64,000 nt of DNA, taken from NCBI GenBank assembly GCA_020356025.1, contig CP070630.1, positions 971,481-1,035,480 of the forward strand. Reading direction: 5' to 3'. Positions 44,972 to 53,776 of this stretch are shown here, piece by piece; the first letter of the stretch is position 1; the number at the start of each line of letters is the position of its first letter. The notes under the pieces were generated by a model. The model did no database searches and had not been told where the DNA came from. It saw nothing but the letters and a program-made list of their open reading frames with translations. This stretch comes from Dehalococcoidia bacterium. GTDB lineage: Bacteria; Chloroflexota; Dehalococcoidia; SM23-28-2. The translations under genes were made by a program, and so were the position numbers.

Positions 44972-46381
44972 TCATGCGACCGGATTGACGACGCGCCCAG
45001 CAAACAGAACAGCACCAGTCCTGCTACCGCGGATCAGGAAGACGAAGGGGCGATCAACGGTGAGCTCAACGGGCCCCTGGGGAACTGACTCCATCATCGC
45101 TACTCCGGTGGCTGCTGCCGCTTCCGTGCCCTCTTCGTCCACGGAAATGAAGGCCTTGTGCACCACCGCTGAGATGAAGAGCTCCCGACTGCCGGTCATT
45201 CCGGAGAAGTCCGCAGCTCCGGAGAAGGCGTCTGGCATACCCATCGTCGCGAGAGTCTCTCCCAGATCGAAGCTTGATTCGAAGTCGAATTTCGGCATCG
45301 ACAGGGTAACGATCCATCGTTCAAGGTCCTTCACGATGGCGTCCACCCGCTCGGCGTTCAGCGAGCTTTCAAACGCCTCAAACTGGCCCGCCTGAGGTAC
45401 CAAGAGCACCATCGACACTCCGCTCGCCCCGTACGACAACGAGACCGCCTGATACCCCTCGCCCTCGGCATAGCCGAACTCCTCGCTCTGCTTCATCATC
45501 GGGACGGTGACCTCGCCACCATCAAGCAGATGGAAAGGGCCCTCTTCCGTGTCTTGCGGTTCGAAGGGAAAGGCCCAGCCGGCGTTGAAGTAGATGGCAT
45601 TCGTGAGGACCAGCCGGGTCAAAGCGTTGATGACGCCTTGCGGCATCAGGTCCGGTATCTTGCCCTCCGTCTGGTCGCTGACCCAATCATTGATGGCAAG
45701 GCGGGACTCTTCCGGCGCACTCGCGAAGTCAAGGAGCCTCAGCCCAGCCCCGTAGTTCTCGGCCAGGACATCGAGAAACTCGGCAAGAAAGGGATAGTCC
45801 TTCTGACCCCAGATGGCGTTGGCGATGTTCAGCTGGAAGCGAGAGCTTTCCCCGCCCTGGGGAGCTTCACCCCGACCAGCAAGTTCGAGATCCAGGGCGT
45901 TGAATGCGGGATGCAGACGGTCGTCAGGGAGAGTGAAGCTTAGGGTGTCTGCCATCTGCTGTTTGGTCTCCCCTCGAGCGCCAGAATAGGTCATCGCCAG
46001 GGCGATGGAGATACTGTACGGAGAGTAGAGAAGATTCCCCTCGTTCCCTCGCACAGCCTGATAGAGATCGAAGGCAAACGCACTGTTTCCGGCTACCAAC
46101 TCGTCCAGATCGGGTTCTGGCACAGCAGGCGAAGTCACGCGCTGCGTTTCCGACTGCGCAACCTGCGCCTGCTCCGGCAGTTCCGTTTCTATCGCAGTGG
46201 GTGAAGCCACGGGCTGCGTTGCCGGCTGGGTGACCTCCACCTGCTCCGCCGGCTCAGTTCCTACCGCAGTAGGTGAAGCCACGGACTGCGTTGCCGGCTG
46301 CGCGACCTCCGCGTCACCGTCGCAGCCCGCCAGGGTCAGAAGTGCGACCCCCATCAGTAAGGCTGACAATATCGTCTTCAC
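44972..46381 (-). CDS. serpin-family protease inhibitor, lipoprotein
   Basis: A 469-residue serpin. Lipobox TLAGC (Cys20) gives a membrane-anchored form. A linker of 24-residue repeats (24-85) precedes the serpin domain (about 95-469), with NSAFAFDLYQAVRG, LYSPYSISIALAMTYSGA, LTNAIYFNAGW and the C-terminal DRPFVFLIRGSRTGAVLFAGRV. The reactive centre loop is DEEGTEAAAATGVAMMES; its small-residue hinge (EAAAATG) marks an inhibitory serpin, with P1 near the MMES stretch. It probably inhibits a secreted protease. Confidence 0.93.
   Translation of the reverse strand: MKTILSALLMGVALLTLAGCDGDAEVAQPATQSVASPTAVGTEPAEQVEVTQPATQPVASPTAIETELPEQAQVAQSETQRVTSPAVPEPDLDELVAGNSAFAFDLYQAVRGNEGNLLYSPYSISIALAMTYSGARGETKQQMADTLSFTLPDDRLHPAFNALDLELAGRGEAPQGGESSRFQLNIANAIWGQKDYPFLAEFLDVLAENYGAGLRLLDFASAPEESRLAINDWVSDQTEGKIPDLMPQGVINALTRLVLTNAIYFNAGWAFPFEPQDTEEGPFHLLDGGEVTVPMMKQSEEFGYAEGEGYQAVSLSYGASGVSMVLLVPQAGQFEAFESSLNAERVDAIVKDLERWIVTLSMPKFDFESSFDLGETLATMGMPDAFSGAADFSGMTGSRELFISAVVHKAFISVDEEGTEAAAATGVAMMESVPQGPVELTVDRPFVFLIRGSRTGAVLFAGRVVNPVA
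46127..46312 (-). repeat. 24-residue coding repeats in the serpin linker
   Basis: Residues 24-85 consist of two full copies and one partial copy of a unit starting VAQPATQSVASPTA and ending PEQ. Period is 72 bases. The units differ by point changes, which fits unequal duplication. Confidence 0.85.
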
Positions 46382-46535
46382 AGCCTACCCCCTTGAGGAA
46401 TCAGGGGCTATGATGCGGTCCCCCTCCAACCTGCGGAATCGGCTCGTCTCGTCGAATTGTAGCACGCGAATGGCGCCGCTGCTACAGGGCGCGAGAGTCC
46501 ATAAACCGGCGGTTGATCGGCCTAGCTGACGCGCC

Positions 46536-47147
46536 CTACCATTCCACCCCCAGCGCCCGCAACTGGCGCTCCATATCGGCGACGCCCTGGAAGTGGAAGG
46601 CCTGCATGCCGGCCGCCCGTGCCCCCTCAACGTTGTGGGTGAGGTCGTCGGTGAACACGCAGGCGGAGACGGGCACCTCCAGCCTTTCGGCGGCCAGGTG
46701 GTAGATGCGTGCGTCAGGCTTGGCCACGCCCACCCGCGCCGAGTTGATCACCACATCGAAGAGGTCGATGATGCCGTGATGGTTCTCCAGGATATCCTCC
46801 AGGTTCTTGGTAGCGTTGCTGATCATGCCCACCTTATAGCGCGACCGGAGCTTCCGCGCCAAAGAGACGACCTCCTCATCGATGCCCTTCCAGATATGGT
46901 GCCAATCCTGACGAATGGCCGGTATCGGCTGGCCGGCCAGTTCGTACAGCTTGTCCAGGGCGGCCCTCAGCCACGCTCGCTCCGACCTACGACCGACCTC
47001 CACTTCGTGCCACTCGGGGATCTCGAACAGAGCGTGCCAAAACCCGCCCTCGGGCAGACCATACTTATCCTCCAGGTGAGCCATCTCCTGGCGGTCGAGC
47101 CGGCCAATGACGCCGCCGTAGTCGAAGAAAACCGCTTGAATCGTCAT
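46536..47147 (-). CDS. HAD-superfamily hydrolase
   Basis: A 203-residue HAD phosphatase. Motif I is AVFFDYGGVI; the first nucleophile Asp is followed by Tyr-Gly-Gly, so the acid/base Asp position is replaced by Gly, as in several epoxide hydrolase-like or YihX-like members. Motif II SNATKN, motif III in GVAKPDARIYH and motif IV ACVFTDDLTHNVEGARAAG are seen. Substrate unknown. It lies 6 bases downstream of nadE in the same transcript. Confidence 0.85.
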   Translation of the reverse strand: MTIQAVFFDYGGVIGRLDRQEMAHLEDKYGLPEGGFWHALFEIPEWHEVEVGRRSERAWLRAALDKLYELAGQPIPAIRQDWHHIWKGIDEEVVSLARKLRSRYKVGMISNATKNLEDILENHHGIIDLFDVVINSARVGVAKPDARIYHLAAERLEVPVSACVFTDDLTHNVEGARAAGMQAFHFQGVADMERQLRALGVEW

Positions 47148-47153
47148 CGGCGG

Positions 47154-48887
47154 CTAGAAACCCTTGTAGCGATTGGCCATCGGCAGGCGACGGTCGCGCC
47201 CGAAGGCGCGGGGGCTGATCTTCACGCCGGGAGGAGCCTGGCGACGCTTGTACTCATTCCTGTCCACCATAGTCATCACTCGTTTCACCAACTCCTCGTC
47301 GAAGCCCATGCCCGCTATCGCGTCGACGCTCTTGTCCTCCTCCACATAGGCCTCGAGGATGGAGTCGAGGGTCTTGTAGGCCGGCAGAGTGTCCACGTCC
47401 CGCTGGTCGGGACGCAGCTCCGCCGACGGCTCCTTCTCGATCACGCTCTCGGGAATGACCGGCTTTGGCCCCAAGCCGTTGCGATAGCGGGCCAGGCGAT
47501 ACACCAGAGTCTTGGGCACATCCTTGATGACCGCGAAGCCACCGGCCATGTCGCCGTAGAGAGTAGCGTAGCCGGTGGCCATCTCGCTCTTATTGCCGGT
47601 CGCCAGCACCAGCCAGCCGAACTTGTTGGACAGGGCCATGATGATGAGGCCGCGGATGCGCGACTGGATGTTCTCCTCCGCCACCCCGAACTCCGTGTCG
47701 GCGAAAGCATCGCTGAGAAGGTCAAGGAAGGCGGAGAACGGCTCCTCGATGGGGATAGTCATCAGTTGAATGCCCAGCCTGTCGGCCAACTCGCGGGCGT
47801 CCTTGATGCTCCCCTCCGAGGAGAAGCGGGAGGGCATGGCCACGCCCACCACGTTCTCTCTGCCGATAGCGTCCACCGCGACTGCCGCCACCAGGCTGGA
47901 GTCGATGCCTCCCGATAGGCCAATGACAGCCTTCTGGAAGCCATTCTTCAGCAGGTAATCGCGCGTGCCCAGCACCAGGGCACTGTACACCTCAGCATCA
48001 TCGCCCGTTGAGCGAGCGAGGCGACGCTTCACGGGCGGCTTCTTCTCCGCCAACGGATCATCGGACACATGCACTCTGGCCACGGAAGTGCTGGCGCCGG
48101 AGGCCACCCTTTGCCTGCGCCGTCGCGGCTCGTGGAGGCGAGCTTGAAACGTCTCCTCCACGTCCAGATCACAGATCAACAACTCCTCCTCGAAGGCGGC
48201 GGCCTGAGCCAGAACCTCGCCCCAGGGACTCACCACCATGCTGGCACCATCGAAGACCAACTCGTCCTGCCCACCCACCTGATTGGTGTAGCAGATGAAA
48301 ACGGAGTAGTCGCTGGCACGAGTGGCCAGCATGTGTTCGCGGAAGCGTCGCTTGCCCATGTGGTAGGGCGACCCGTTGATGTTAATGATCACCTGAGCGC
48401 CGGCGTGCGCCTGCGCTCGCATGGGGTCGTCCGGGTACCAGATGTCCTCGCAGATGTTTGCCCCCACGCCGATGCCGGCCACCACGTACACGGGGCACCT
48501 CGTCCCCGCCTGAAAGTAGCGGTTCTCATCGAAGACACCGTAATTGGGAAGGAACTGCTTGTGGTAGACATCCACCAACCGCCCGTCGTGGATGATGGCG
48601 GCGGCATTGTGGACATCGTGGTCGCGGTCCACGAAACCCACCACAGCGGTGATGCCTTGGCAGCCCTTCACCACCCGTTGAAGGACGGCCAGATTGTCGC
48701 GTATGAACTGCGGGCGCAGCAGCAGGTCCTCCGGCGGGTAGCCAGTGATAGTCATCTCCGGAAAGCTGAGCAGATCGACACCCAACTCTCGCGCCCGAAC
48801 CACGTACTCCAAGACCTTGGCGGCGTTGCCGTCCAGGTCGCCGACCGTGGTGTTTATCTGAGCTAACCCCAGCCGCAACGTACGCAC
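47154..48887 (-). CDS. nadE: glutamine-dependent NAD synthetase
   Basis: A 577-residue two-domain enzyme making NAD from nicotinate adenine dinucleotide. The N-terminal nitrilase-type amidase has SFPEMTITGYPPEDLL (catalytic Glu), a Lys in VYHKQFLPNYGVF and the Cys in VGANICEDIW. The C-terminal synthetase has GLSGGIDSSLVAAVAVDAIG. I chose GTG 48887, preceded by GGGGGAG and matching the family start RTLRLGLAQIN; an upstream frame adds 16 unlikely residues. Confidence 0.95.
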   Translation of the reverse strand: MRTLRLGLAQINTTVGDLDGNAAKVLEYVVRARELGVDLLSFPEMTITGYPPEDLLLRPQFIRDNLAVLQRVVKGCQGITAVVGFVDRDHDVHNAAAIIHDGRLVDVYHKQFLPNYGVFDENRYFQAGTRCPVYVVAGIGVGANICEDIWYPDDPMRAQAHAGAQVIININGSPYHMGKRRFREHMLATRASDYSVFICYTNQVGGQDELVFDGASMVVSPWGEVLAQAAAFEEELLICDLDVEETFQARLHEPRRRRQRVASGASTSVARVHVSDDPLAEKKPPVKRRLARSTGDDAEVYSALVLGTRDYLLKNGFQKAVIGLSGGIDSSLVAAVAVDAIGRENVVGVAMPSRFSSEGSIKDARELADRLGIQLMTIPIEEPFSAFLDLLSDAFADTEFGVAEENIQSRIRGLIIMALSNKFGWLVLATGNKSEMATGYATLYGDMAGGFAVIKDVPKTLVYRLARYRNGLGPKPVIPESVIEKEPSAELRPDQRDVDTLPAYKTLDSILEAYVEEDKSVDAIAGMGFDEELVKRVMTMVDRNEYKRRQAPPGVKISPRAFGRDRRLPMANRYKGF

Positions 48888-48981
48888 ATCACTCCCCCTG
48901 CGGCGATTATCATGCTTTGCCGAAGGAAGGGTCAAGCCGACTTGATCTTGCCGCTATTGGCAACTAATGTTTGTGCAAGGG

Positions 48982-49010
48982 TTTACATACCCCACCGGCG
49001 GGACTATAAT
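48982..49010 (+). promoter_or_regulatory. strong sigma-70 promoter of citrate synthase
   Basis: TTTACA (48982-48987), a 17-base spacer and a perfect TATAAT (49005-49010). The expected start near 49017 gives a leader of about 130 bases before the citrate synthase GTG. Confidence 0.8.
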
Positions 49011-49060
49011 GTCGCGGGAGTCATAACCTGGTAACTATGCTAGGTATAGCAATTTCTGAT

Positions 49061-49089
49061 AAGGAGCCTGTAGGGGCTCTTTATTTTTT
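49061..49089 (+). terminator. leader terminator (possible attenuator) before citrate synthase
   Basis: AAGGAGCC (49061-49068) pairs with GGCTCTTT (49075-49082) with one G-T pair, and T-rich TTTATTTTTT follows to 49089. It has the form of a rho-independent terminator but lies between the promoter and the gene. A small CTAT/ATAG hairpin precedes it (near 49033-49048). Confidence 0.7.
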
Positions 49090-49145
49090 GCCCTGAGGCC
49101 AGGAGAAACAGGAACAGAGATCGACCTGACGGAAGGAGGGCGCTC

Positions 49146-50459
49146 GTGTCGAAACTAAAGAAAACGCTGTTGAAGAAGATCCAGGAGCACCGTCCACGCA
49201 CCCAAAAGCTGCTCAAGGAACATGGTGACGTCAAGGTGGGTGAGGTAACCATCGCCCAAACCATCGGCGGCGCACGCGGTGTCCGCTGCCTCGTCACCGA
49301 CATCTCGTACCTGGATCCGCAGGAGGGCATCCGTTTCCGCGGCAAGCTGATCCCCGAGACCTTCGCAGCCCTGTCCAAGGTGCCGGGCTGCGAGTACCCC
49401 TACGTGGAGGGATTCTGGTACCTCTTGCTCACCGGTGACGTACCGACCGCCAAGGAGACCCAAGAGGTCGTGGAGGACTTCAAGGCCCGCCGCGCGGTTC
49501 CCCAGTACGTGATCGATCTGCTCCGCGCCATGCCGCGCGACACCCATCCCATGACCATGTTCTCGGCGGCAATCCTGGCGATGCAGCGTGAGTCAATCTT
49601 CGCCAAGCGCTACGCCGAAGGCATGACGAGGGATGAGTACTGGGACCCGATGTACGAGGATTGCACCAACCTCCTCGCCAAGCTCCCGTCGATCGCGGCC
49701 TACATCTACCGCATGAAGTATAGGGCGGACGCCCACATCCCCCCCAACGAGGACCTCGACTTCGGCGGCAACTTCGCGCACCAAATGGGCATTCCCAAGC
49801 CCTACGACGACGTCGCCCGCATGTACTTCATCCTCCACTCAGATCACGAGTCGGGCAACGTGTCGGCGCACACCACGCACCTGGTCGCCTCGGCTCTGTC
49901 GGACGCCTACTACTCCTTGTCAGCCGGGATGGACGGTCTCGCCGGTCCGCTCCACGGCCTGGCCAACCAAGAAGTGCTGCGATGGCTGATGAACTTCCAG
50001 AAGAAGCTGGATGGCAAGAAGCCGACCGAGAAACTAGTACGCCAGGCGCTTTGGGATACCTTGAACGCCGGCCAGGTGATCCCAGGTTTTGGGCACGCGG
50101 TGCTGCGCAAGACCGACCCGCGTTATACCGCTCAGCGCGAGTTCTGCCTCAAGAACCTGCCCGACTACCCACTCTTCCAGCTCGTCAACATGCTCTTCAA
50201 GGTGACTCCGGATGTGCTCACCGAGCAGGGCAAGGTCAAGAACCCGTGGCCGAACGTGGACGCGCACTCGGGCGTCATCCAGTGGTACTACGGTTTGACC
50301 GAGTGGGACTTCTACACGGTGCTGTTTGGTGTCGGCCGGGCCATCGGCGTGCTCGCCAACATCACCTGGGACCGCGCACTTGCCTATCCCATCGAGCGAC
50401 CCAAGTCCCTCACCACCAAGATGCTGGAGGACGTGGCTGCACAGGCCTCCAAGTCCTGA
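49146..50459 (+). CDS. citrate synthase, long (eukaryote-like) type
   Basis: A 437-residue citrate synthase condensing acetyl-CoA and oxaloacetate. The conserved HSDHESGNVSAHTTHLVAS, GLAGPLHGLANQEVLRWL and PGFGHAVLRKTDPRYT segments hold the catalytic His residues and the Asp lies in the C-terminal NPWPNVDAHSGVIQ. The long N terminus and these motifs fit the type found in mitochondria and some bacteria. A GGAAGGAGGG site precedes the GTG start. No other TCA gene is near. Gene appears single, with its own regulated leader. Confidence 0.95.
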   Translation: MSKLKKTLLKKIQEHRPRTQKLLKEHGDVKVGEVTIAQTIGGARGVRCLVTDISYLDPQEGIRFRGKLIPETFAALSKVPGCEYPYVEGFWYLLLTGDVPTAKETQEVVEDFKARRAVPQYVIDLLRAMPRDTHPMTMFSAAILAMQRESIFAKRYAEGMTRDEYWDPMYEDCTNLLAKLPSIAAYIYRMKYRADAHIPPNEDLDFGGNFAHQMGIPKPYDDVARMYFILHSDHESGNVSAHTTHLVASALSDAYYSLSAGMDGLAGPLHGLANQEVLRWLMNFQKKLDGKKPTEKLVRQALWDTLNAGQVIPGFGHAVLRKTDPRYTAQREFCLKNLPDYPLFQLVNMLFKVTPDVLTEQGKVKNPWPNVDAHSGVIQWYYGLTEWDFYTVLFGVGRAIGVLANITWDRALAYPIERPKSLTTKMLEDVAAQASKS

Positions 50460-50580
50460 GGACAGACCCTCCGGCTGAACGGCAAACGCGCATCCACGAC
50501 GGCACCCGGGGAAGCCCGGTTAAGATGTGGCGTCGTGCGGCAGGGCCTCGTACACCGAGCAGTGGAGTGAGGTCGAGGGG

Positions 50581-51411
50581 TTAGCCCTGTATCTCCTCGA
50601 TGCGAAAGCGGAGGCTCCCGGCCGGCACTGAGACCTCCACCTCCTCGCCGACGCTGCGACTCAGGATCGCCTTGCCAACGGGCGAGGCGACAGAGATTTT
50701 GCCTTCGGCTGGGCTAACTTCGCTTGGGCTCACCAGTACGTAGCGTACCGCTGCCCCCGACGCGAGGTCACGCAGAATAACAGTGCTGCCCAGGTGGGTC
50801 TTGGCCCCTGGAGCAGCCTGATCACCGACAACCTCTGCCTGCTTCAGAATGGTTTCCAGCTGGCGTATGCGCCCCTCCACATGCGCCTGACGCTCGCGTG
50901 CAGCGTCCAGCGGGGCGTTCTCTCGGAAGTCCTTGTCTACCATCGCCCGCTGCAGCTCCTCCGCGATGCTGGGCCGCTGAGCCTTTAGAGCCTTCAACTC
51001 AGCACTGAGGGAGGCGTGTCCCTCAGCCGTCAGCTGGGACGGCGTGGCCGCCGTGACCGCACCGCCTTCAGTACTCAGAGGGATCTTGCGCAGCCGCAGG
51101 TGAGTGGCCAGGTTGGTGGTGGTGAGGCCCTCCTTCTTGGCGAAAGCCAGAAACGAACGGACGGCCTCAGCCCGACGGACGATATCGGCTGTGGCAGTGC
51201 CCAGAGATTCAGCATAGAGCGCCATGTCATGGCCACGCAGTTCGCCCACAAGGCGATCCGCTCCGTACCAGCGAACGAAGCGATACACCTCACTCTGAAT
51301 CCCCTGGCGCGCTTCGGGAGCCAGCCCGGACAGAAAAAGGGCAGCAGCCTGAGACAGGCTCGTAGCCTCCCGACCACTGCCGGCACCGGTACCTTCCGTT
51401 TCGTCAGCCAT
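50581..51411 (-). CDS. GreA-like factor fused to an integrase SAM-like domain
   Basis: A 276-residue protein. Residues about 20-115 resemble the core-binding SAM-like domain of tyrosine recombinases (AALFLSGLAPEARQGIQSEV, FVRWYGADRL, SFLAFAKKEG). From about 125 the GreA coiled coil follows (LTAEGHASLSAELKALKAQ), with the acidic tip DFRENAPLDAARERQ, where GDLSENAEY is usual. The C-terminal FKBP-like domain ends the protein (VGKAILSRSVGEEVEVSVPAG). The recombinase catalytic domain is absent. GreA rescues backtracked RNA polymerase. I chose ATG 51411. The tip is altered but keeps an Asp and Glu. Confidence 0.8.
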   Translation of the reverse strand: MADETEGTGAGSGREATSLSQAAALFLSGLAPEARQGIQSEVYRFVRWYGADRLVGELRGHDMALYAESLGTATADIVRRAEAVRSFLAFAKKEGLTTTNLATHLRLRKIPLSTEGGAVTAATPSQLTAEGHASLSAELKALKAQRPSIAEELQRAMVDKDFRENAPLDAARERQAHVEGRIRQLETILKQAEVVGDQAAPGAKTHLGSTVILRDLASGAAVRYVLVSPSEVSPAEGKISVASPVGKAILSRSVGEEVEVSVPAGSLRFRIEEIQG

Positions 51412-51517
51412 CCTACCGCCTATTCTAGGAACGCCAAATAGGACTGTCAATTACCCTTAGACCTCTTGAACTTGACACAGCCCTTACGGGCAGGGCACTA
51501 TGGGCAAGCATGGAACT

Positions 51518-52213
51518 ATGCGTTTGACCCTACTCCCGACGATTCTATTGCTCCCCTTCCTGATCATCATGGCGGCCTGCGCTGGCGGTGGGGATCAGGA
51601 GGAGACAATTCTCATCGAAGACGCCGAGGCCGTCGCACTGCGAATCGGTGATGTGCCCTCGGACTTTCTCGAGGTCGAGGGCAGTGCCATGCACGTCACC
51701 AACGCCGAGAGCTGCGCCGGCGCTCAGGGAGACGAGCGAGACGAATGCCTGAGCAGCCTGGAGGAATGGGGCCGCCTTGATGGCTATCAAGTTGAGTATG
51801 CAGCCATCGACTCCCAGGCCTATCTGACCGGCGTCTATCGCATTTTCGGCGCCGTCTCTCTCTACCGAGATCAGGAGGGAGCAGCCGAGGCCTACCGTGT
51901 TGGCTCGGACAGGCTGCAAGAGGAACTGCGCCAACTTGACGATGCCGCCTCCGTGGAGATATCTACTGTTGGCGAAGAATCATTGGCCTTCGTGACCCTG
52001 GACAACCAAACGATAGGCACGCGCGATGTCCCGATAAGTCTGCACGTAGTAGACTTCCGACGGGGAAACGTCCTCATGCGGATCGGGGTCACTACTCCCA
52101 CAGCCTTAGCCTCGGTGGATGATGCCGTCGCACTGGCACAGCGCCTGGACGACCGTATTTTGCAGGCGGCCGGCCGAATCTCGCCGACAGCCGGCCCGAC
52201 TGCCACCCCCTAA
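51518..52213 (+). CDS. hypothetical lipoprotein
   Basis: A 231-residue exported protein with a signal peptide and lipobox MAACAG (Cys near residue 21). The mature domain has DAEAVALRIGDVPSDFLEVEG and later helices (SLYRDQEGAAEAYRVGSDRLQEEL). I do not recognise a family; the pattern suggests a PPE-like or sensor-type surface domain. Its end overlaps the anti-sigma gene convergently by 4 bases. Confidence 0.7.
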   Translation: MRLTLLPTILLLPFLIIMAACAGGGDQEETILIEDAEAVALRIGDVPSDFLEVEGSAMHVTNAESCAGAQGDERDECLSSLEEWGRLDGYQVEYAAIDSQAYLTGVYRIFGAVSLYRDQEGAAEAYRVGSDRLQEELRQLDDAASVEISTVGEESLAFVTLDNQTIGTRDVPISLHVVDFRRGNVLMRIGVTTPTALASVDDAVALAQRLDDRILQAAGRISPTAGPTATP

Positions 52214-53145
52214 GAGGAAGCGGTCTCTGGGGGGCTGGGCTCCTCGCCACCCTCAGGCGTCGGCCTGGGCACAACTGGTGATGTCGCCGTGGGAGTTTCC
52301 TCGGGCGTCTCGGTTGCCGACGAAGTCGGCGTAGGGGTTTCCTCAGGCGCAGCGGTGGGCGTTGCGGCCGGAGTGGCAGATGGCGTTGGGGTAGCGGTAG
52401 GCGCCAGTATCTCCTCAACCTTCGCTCGCCCTGCTCCGGCTATTCTTATTATCTCGTCCACGTCCTGGACTGCCTCAGGCGGAACCTTCTCCTTCACCTC
52501 ATTGAGTACCTGTTCCTGATCGGCAAGCAACTCACCGATCTGCGACACGTCCTCCGGCTCCAGCGGCTGAGGCTGATCAAGACTGGCCACCAGCGCAGCC
52601 GTTTCCTCCTTCAGCTGCTGAATGGCAACCGGCTCAACAGCACCGCTCTCCGCGCCCGCGCGGATTTCCTCCAGATTGGCCTGAACCTCCGCCACCCGCT
52701 GCTGGATCTCACTCACCACAGGCTCTGGCGTGACGACGGGTTCTGGCGTGACGATCGGCACCACCTTGACGGTGTCGATGGGTGGCCCTTGTGAGCCACC
52801 GCCGTCACCCAACGCGAGCGCGCCCGCCCACGCCGCGAAGGCTACCAGAGCAGCGCTGCCCACAGCCGCTGGCGCCCAGCGCCAGAAGCTCCTGGCTGGC
52901 CGCGTGGTTAGGCGCGCCTGGCGACGGCGCGCCATGGCCGTCACGAAGCGCTCGCGGGCCGCCTGCGCGTAGAGCGGCGAAGGGTCGACGGCATAGCCAT
53001 CCTCCAGCCTGCGCGCCGTATGCAACAGAGGCTCCAGTTCGGCTGCCAGCTCCGGATAGAGCGCCAGGCACTCTTCCATCGTGCTCTGGCCTCTCGCCAG
53101 CGCCGCCAGGCACTCCTCCAGCGCTTCCTCAAGCCTTCTTTTCAT
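52210..53145 (-). CDS. anti-sigma-like membrane protein with PT-rich tail
   Basis: A 311-residue protein. The N-terminal cytoplasmic part (1-90; LEECLAALARGQSTMEECLALYPELAAELEPLL) matches the short helical domain of DUF5667-type partners of ECF sigma factors. One membrane helix is at about 95-115. The outer part has helices with many Glu/Gln and a Thr/Pro-rich C terminus. Its start overlaps the sigma gene by 17 bases, so co-translation is likely and it probably restrains that sigma factor. Confidence 0.8.
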   Translation of the reverse strand: MKRRLEEALEECLAALARGQSTMEECLALYPELAAELEPLLHTARRLEDGYAVDPSPLYAQAARERFVTAMARRRQARLTTRPARSFWRWAPAAVGSAALVAFAAWAGALALGDGGGSQGPPIDTVKVVPIVTPEPVVTPEPVVSEIQQRVAEVQANLEEIRAGAESGAVEPVAIQQLKEETAALVASLDQPQPLEPEDVSQIGELLADQEQVLNEVKEKVPPEAVQDVDEIIRIAGAGRAKVEEILAPTATPTPSATPAATPTAAPEETPTPTSSATETPEETPTATSPVVPRPTPEGGEEPSPPETASS

Positions 53146-53776
53146 GATCTTCCGGTCTCTTCTCTACCAGCAGCTCTCTCAGCTTCACGATCGCCTTATG
53201 CTGTATGACCTTTACGTTTCCCCCGCTTTTGCCCAGGGCCCGCGCCGTCTCCGCCACCGACAGTCCCGCTCCGAACCGGAGGGCGATCACCCTTCGCTGG
53301 GCATCTGGCAGGTTGCGAGTCGCCTCCATCACCTCGTCCAGAGCCAGACGCGCCTCCACCGCCTCCTCCGGCCCCTGCGTGTTCACCGGCAGGCTGGGTG
53401 ACAGCGGGGAAAGCCTCCCCCTTGCACCATCCCGCCGCTGATGACTAACAACGGCGTTGTGAGCGATGCGGAAGAGCCAAGCCGAGAAAGGCACCTGTCG
53501 CCACTCGAATCGCTCCAGCGCATCCAGCACGCGGATGAACACCTCTTCTGTCAGGTCCTCCGCGTCACCCACATTGCCCGTGCGAACCAGCATGTAGCGG
53601 TAGACACGCGGGAAATATTTGTTATATAGCTCGGCGATGGCTCCTTCATCGCCGACCCTAGCGGCGTCCACCAACGGGCGCTCGCCTTGGGCCTCAGAGC
53701 GAGGGTACAAGGGCTGGCACCTCCCACACCTGCCGCTTTCGGCGGCCAGGCTGGCTACCCTGCCATCATACCCCAT
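53129..53776 (-). CDS. ECF RNA polymerase sigma factor
   Basis: A 215-residue ECF-type sigma-70 factor. Region 2 is AIAELYNKYFPRVYRYML with DAEDLTEEVFIRVL and FSAWLFRIAHNAVVSHQRR; region 4 is LPDAQRRVIALRFGAGLSVAETARALGKSGGNVKVIQHKA (helix-turn-helix). ATG 53776 follows GGCGG; a slightly longer frame has no better start. It heads a two-gene unit with the anti-sigma protein and faces the large secreted-protein gene. Confidence 0.93.
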   Translation of the reverse strand: MGYDGRVASLAAESGRCGRCQPLYPRSEAQGERPLVDAARVGDEGAIAELYNKYFPRVYRYMLVRTGNVGDAEDLTEEVFIRVLDALERFEWRQVPFSAWLFRIAHNAVVSHQRRDGARGRLSPLSPSLPVNTQGPEEAVEARLALDEVMEATRNLPDAQRRVIALRFGAGLSVAETARALGKSGGNVKVIQHKAIVKLRELLVEKRPEDHEKKA

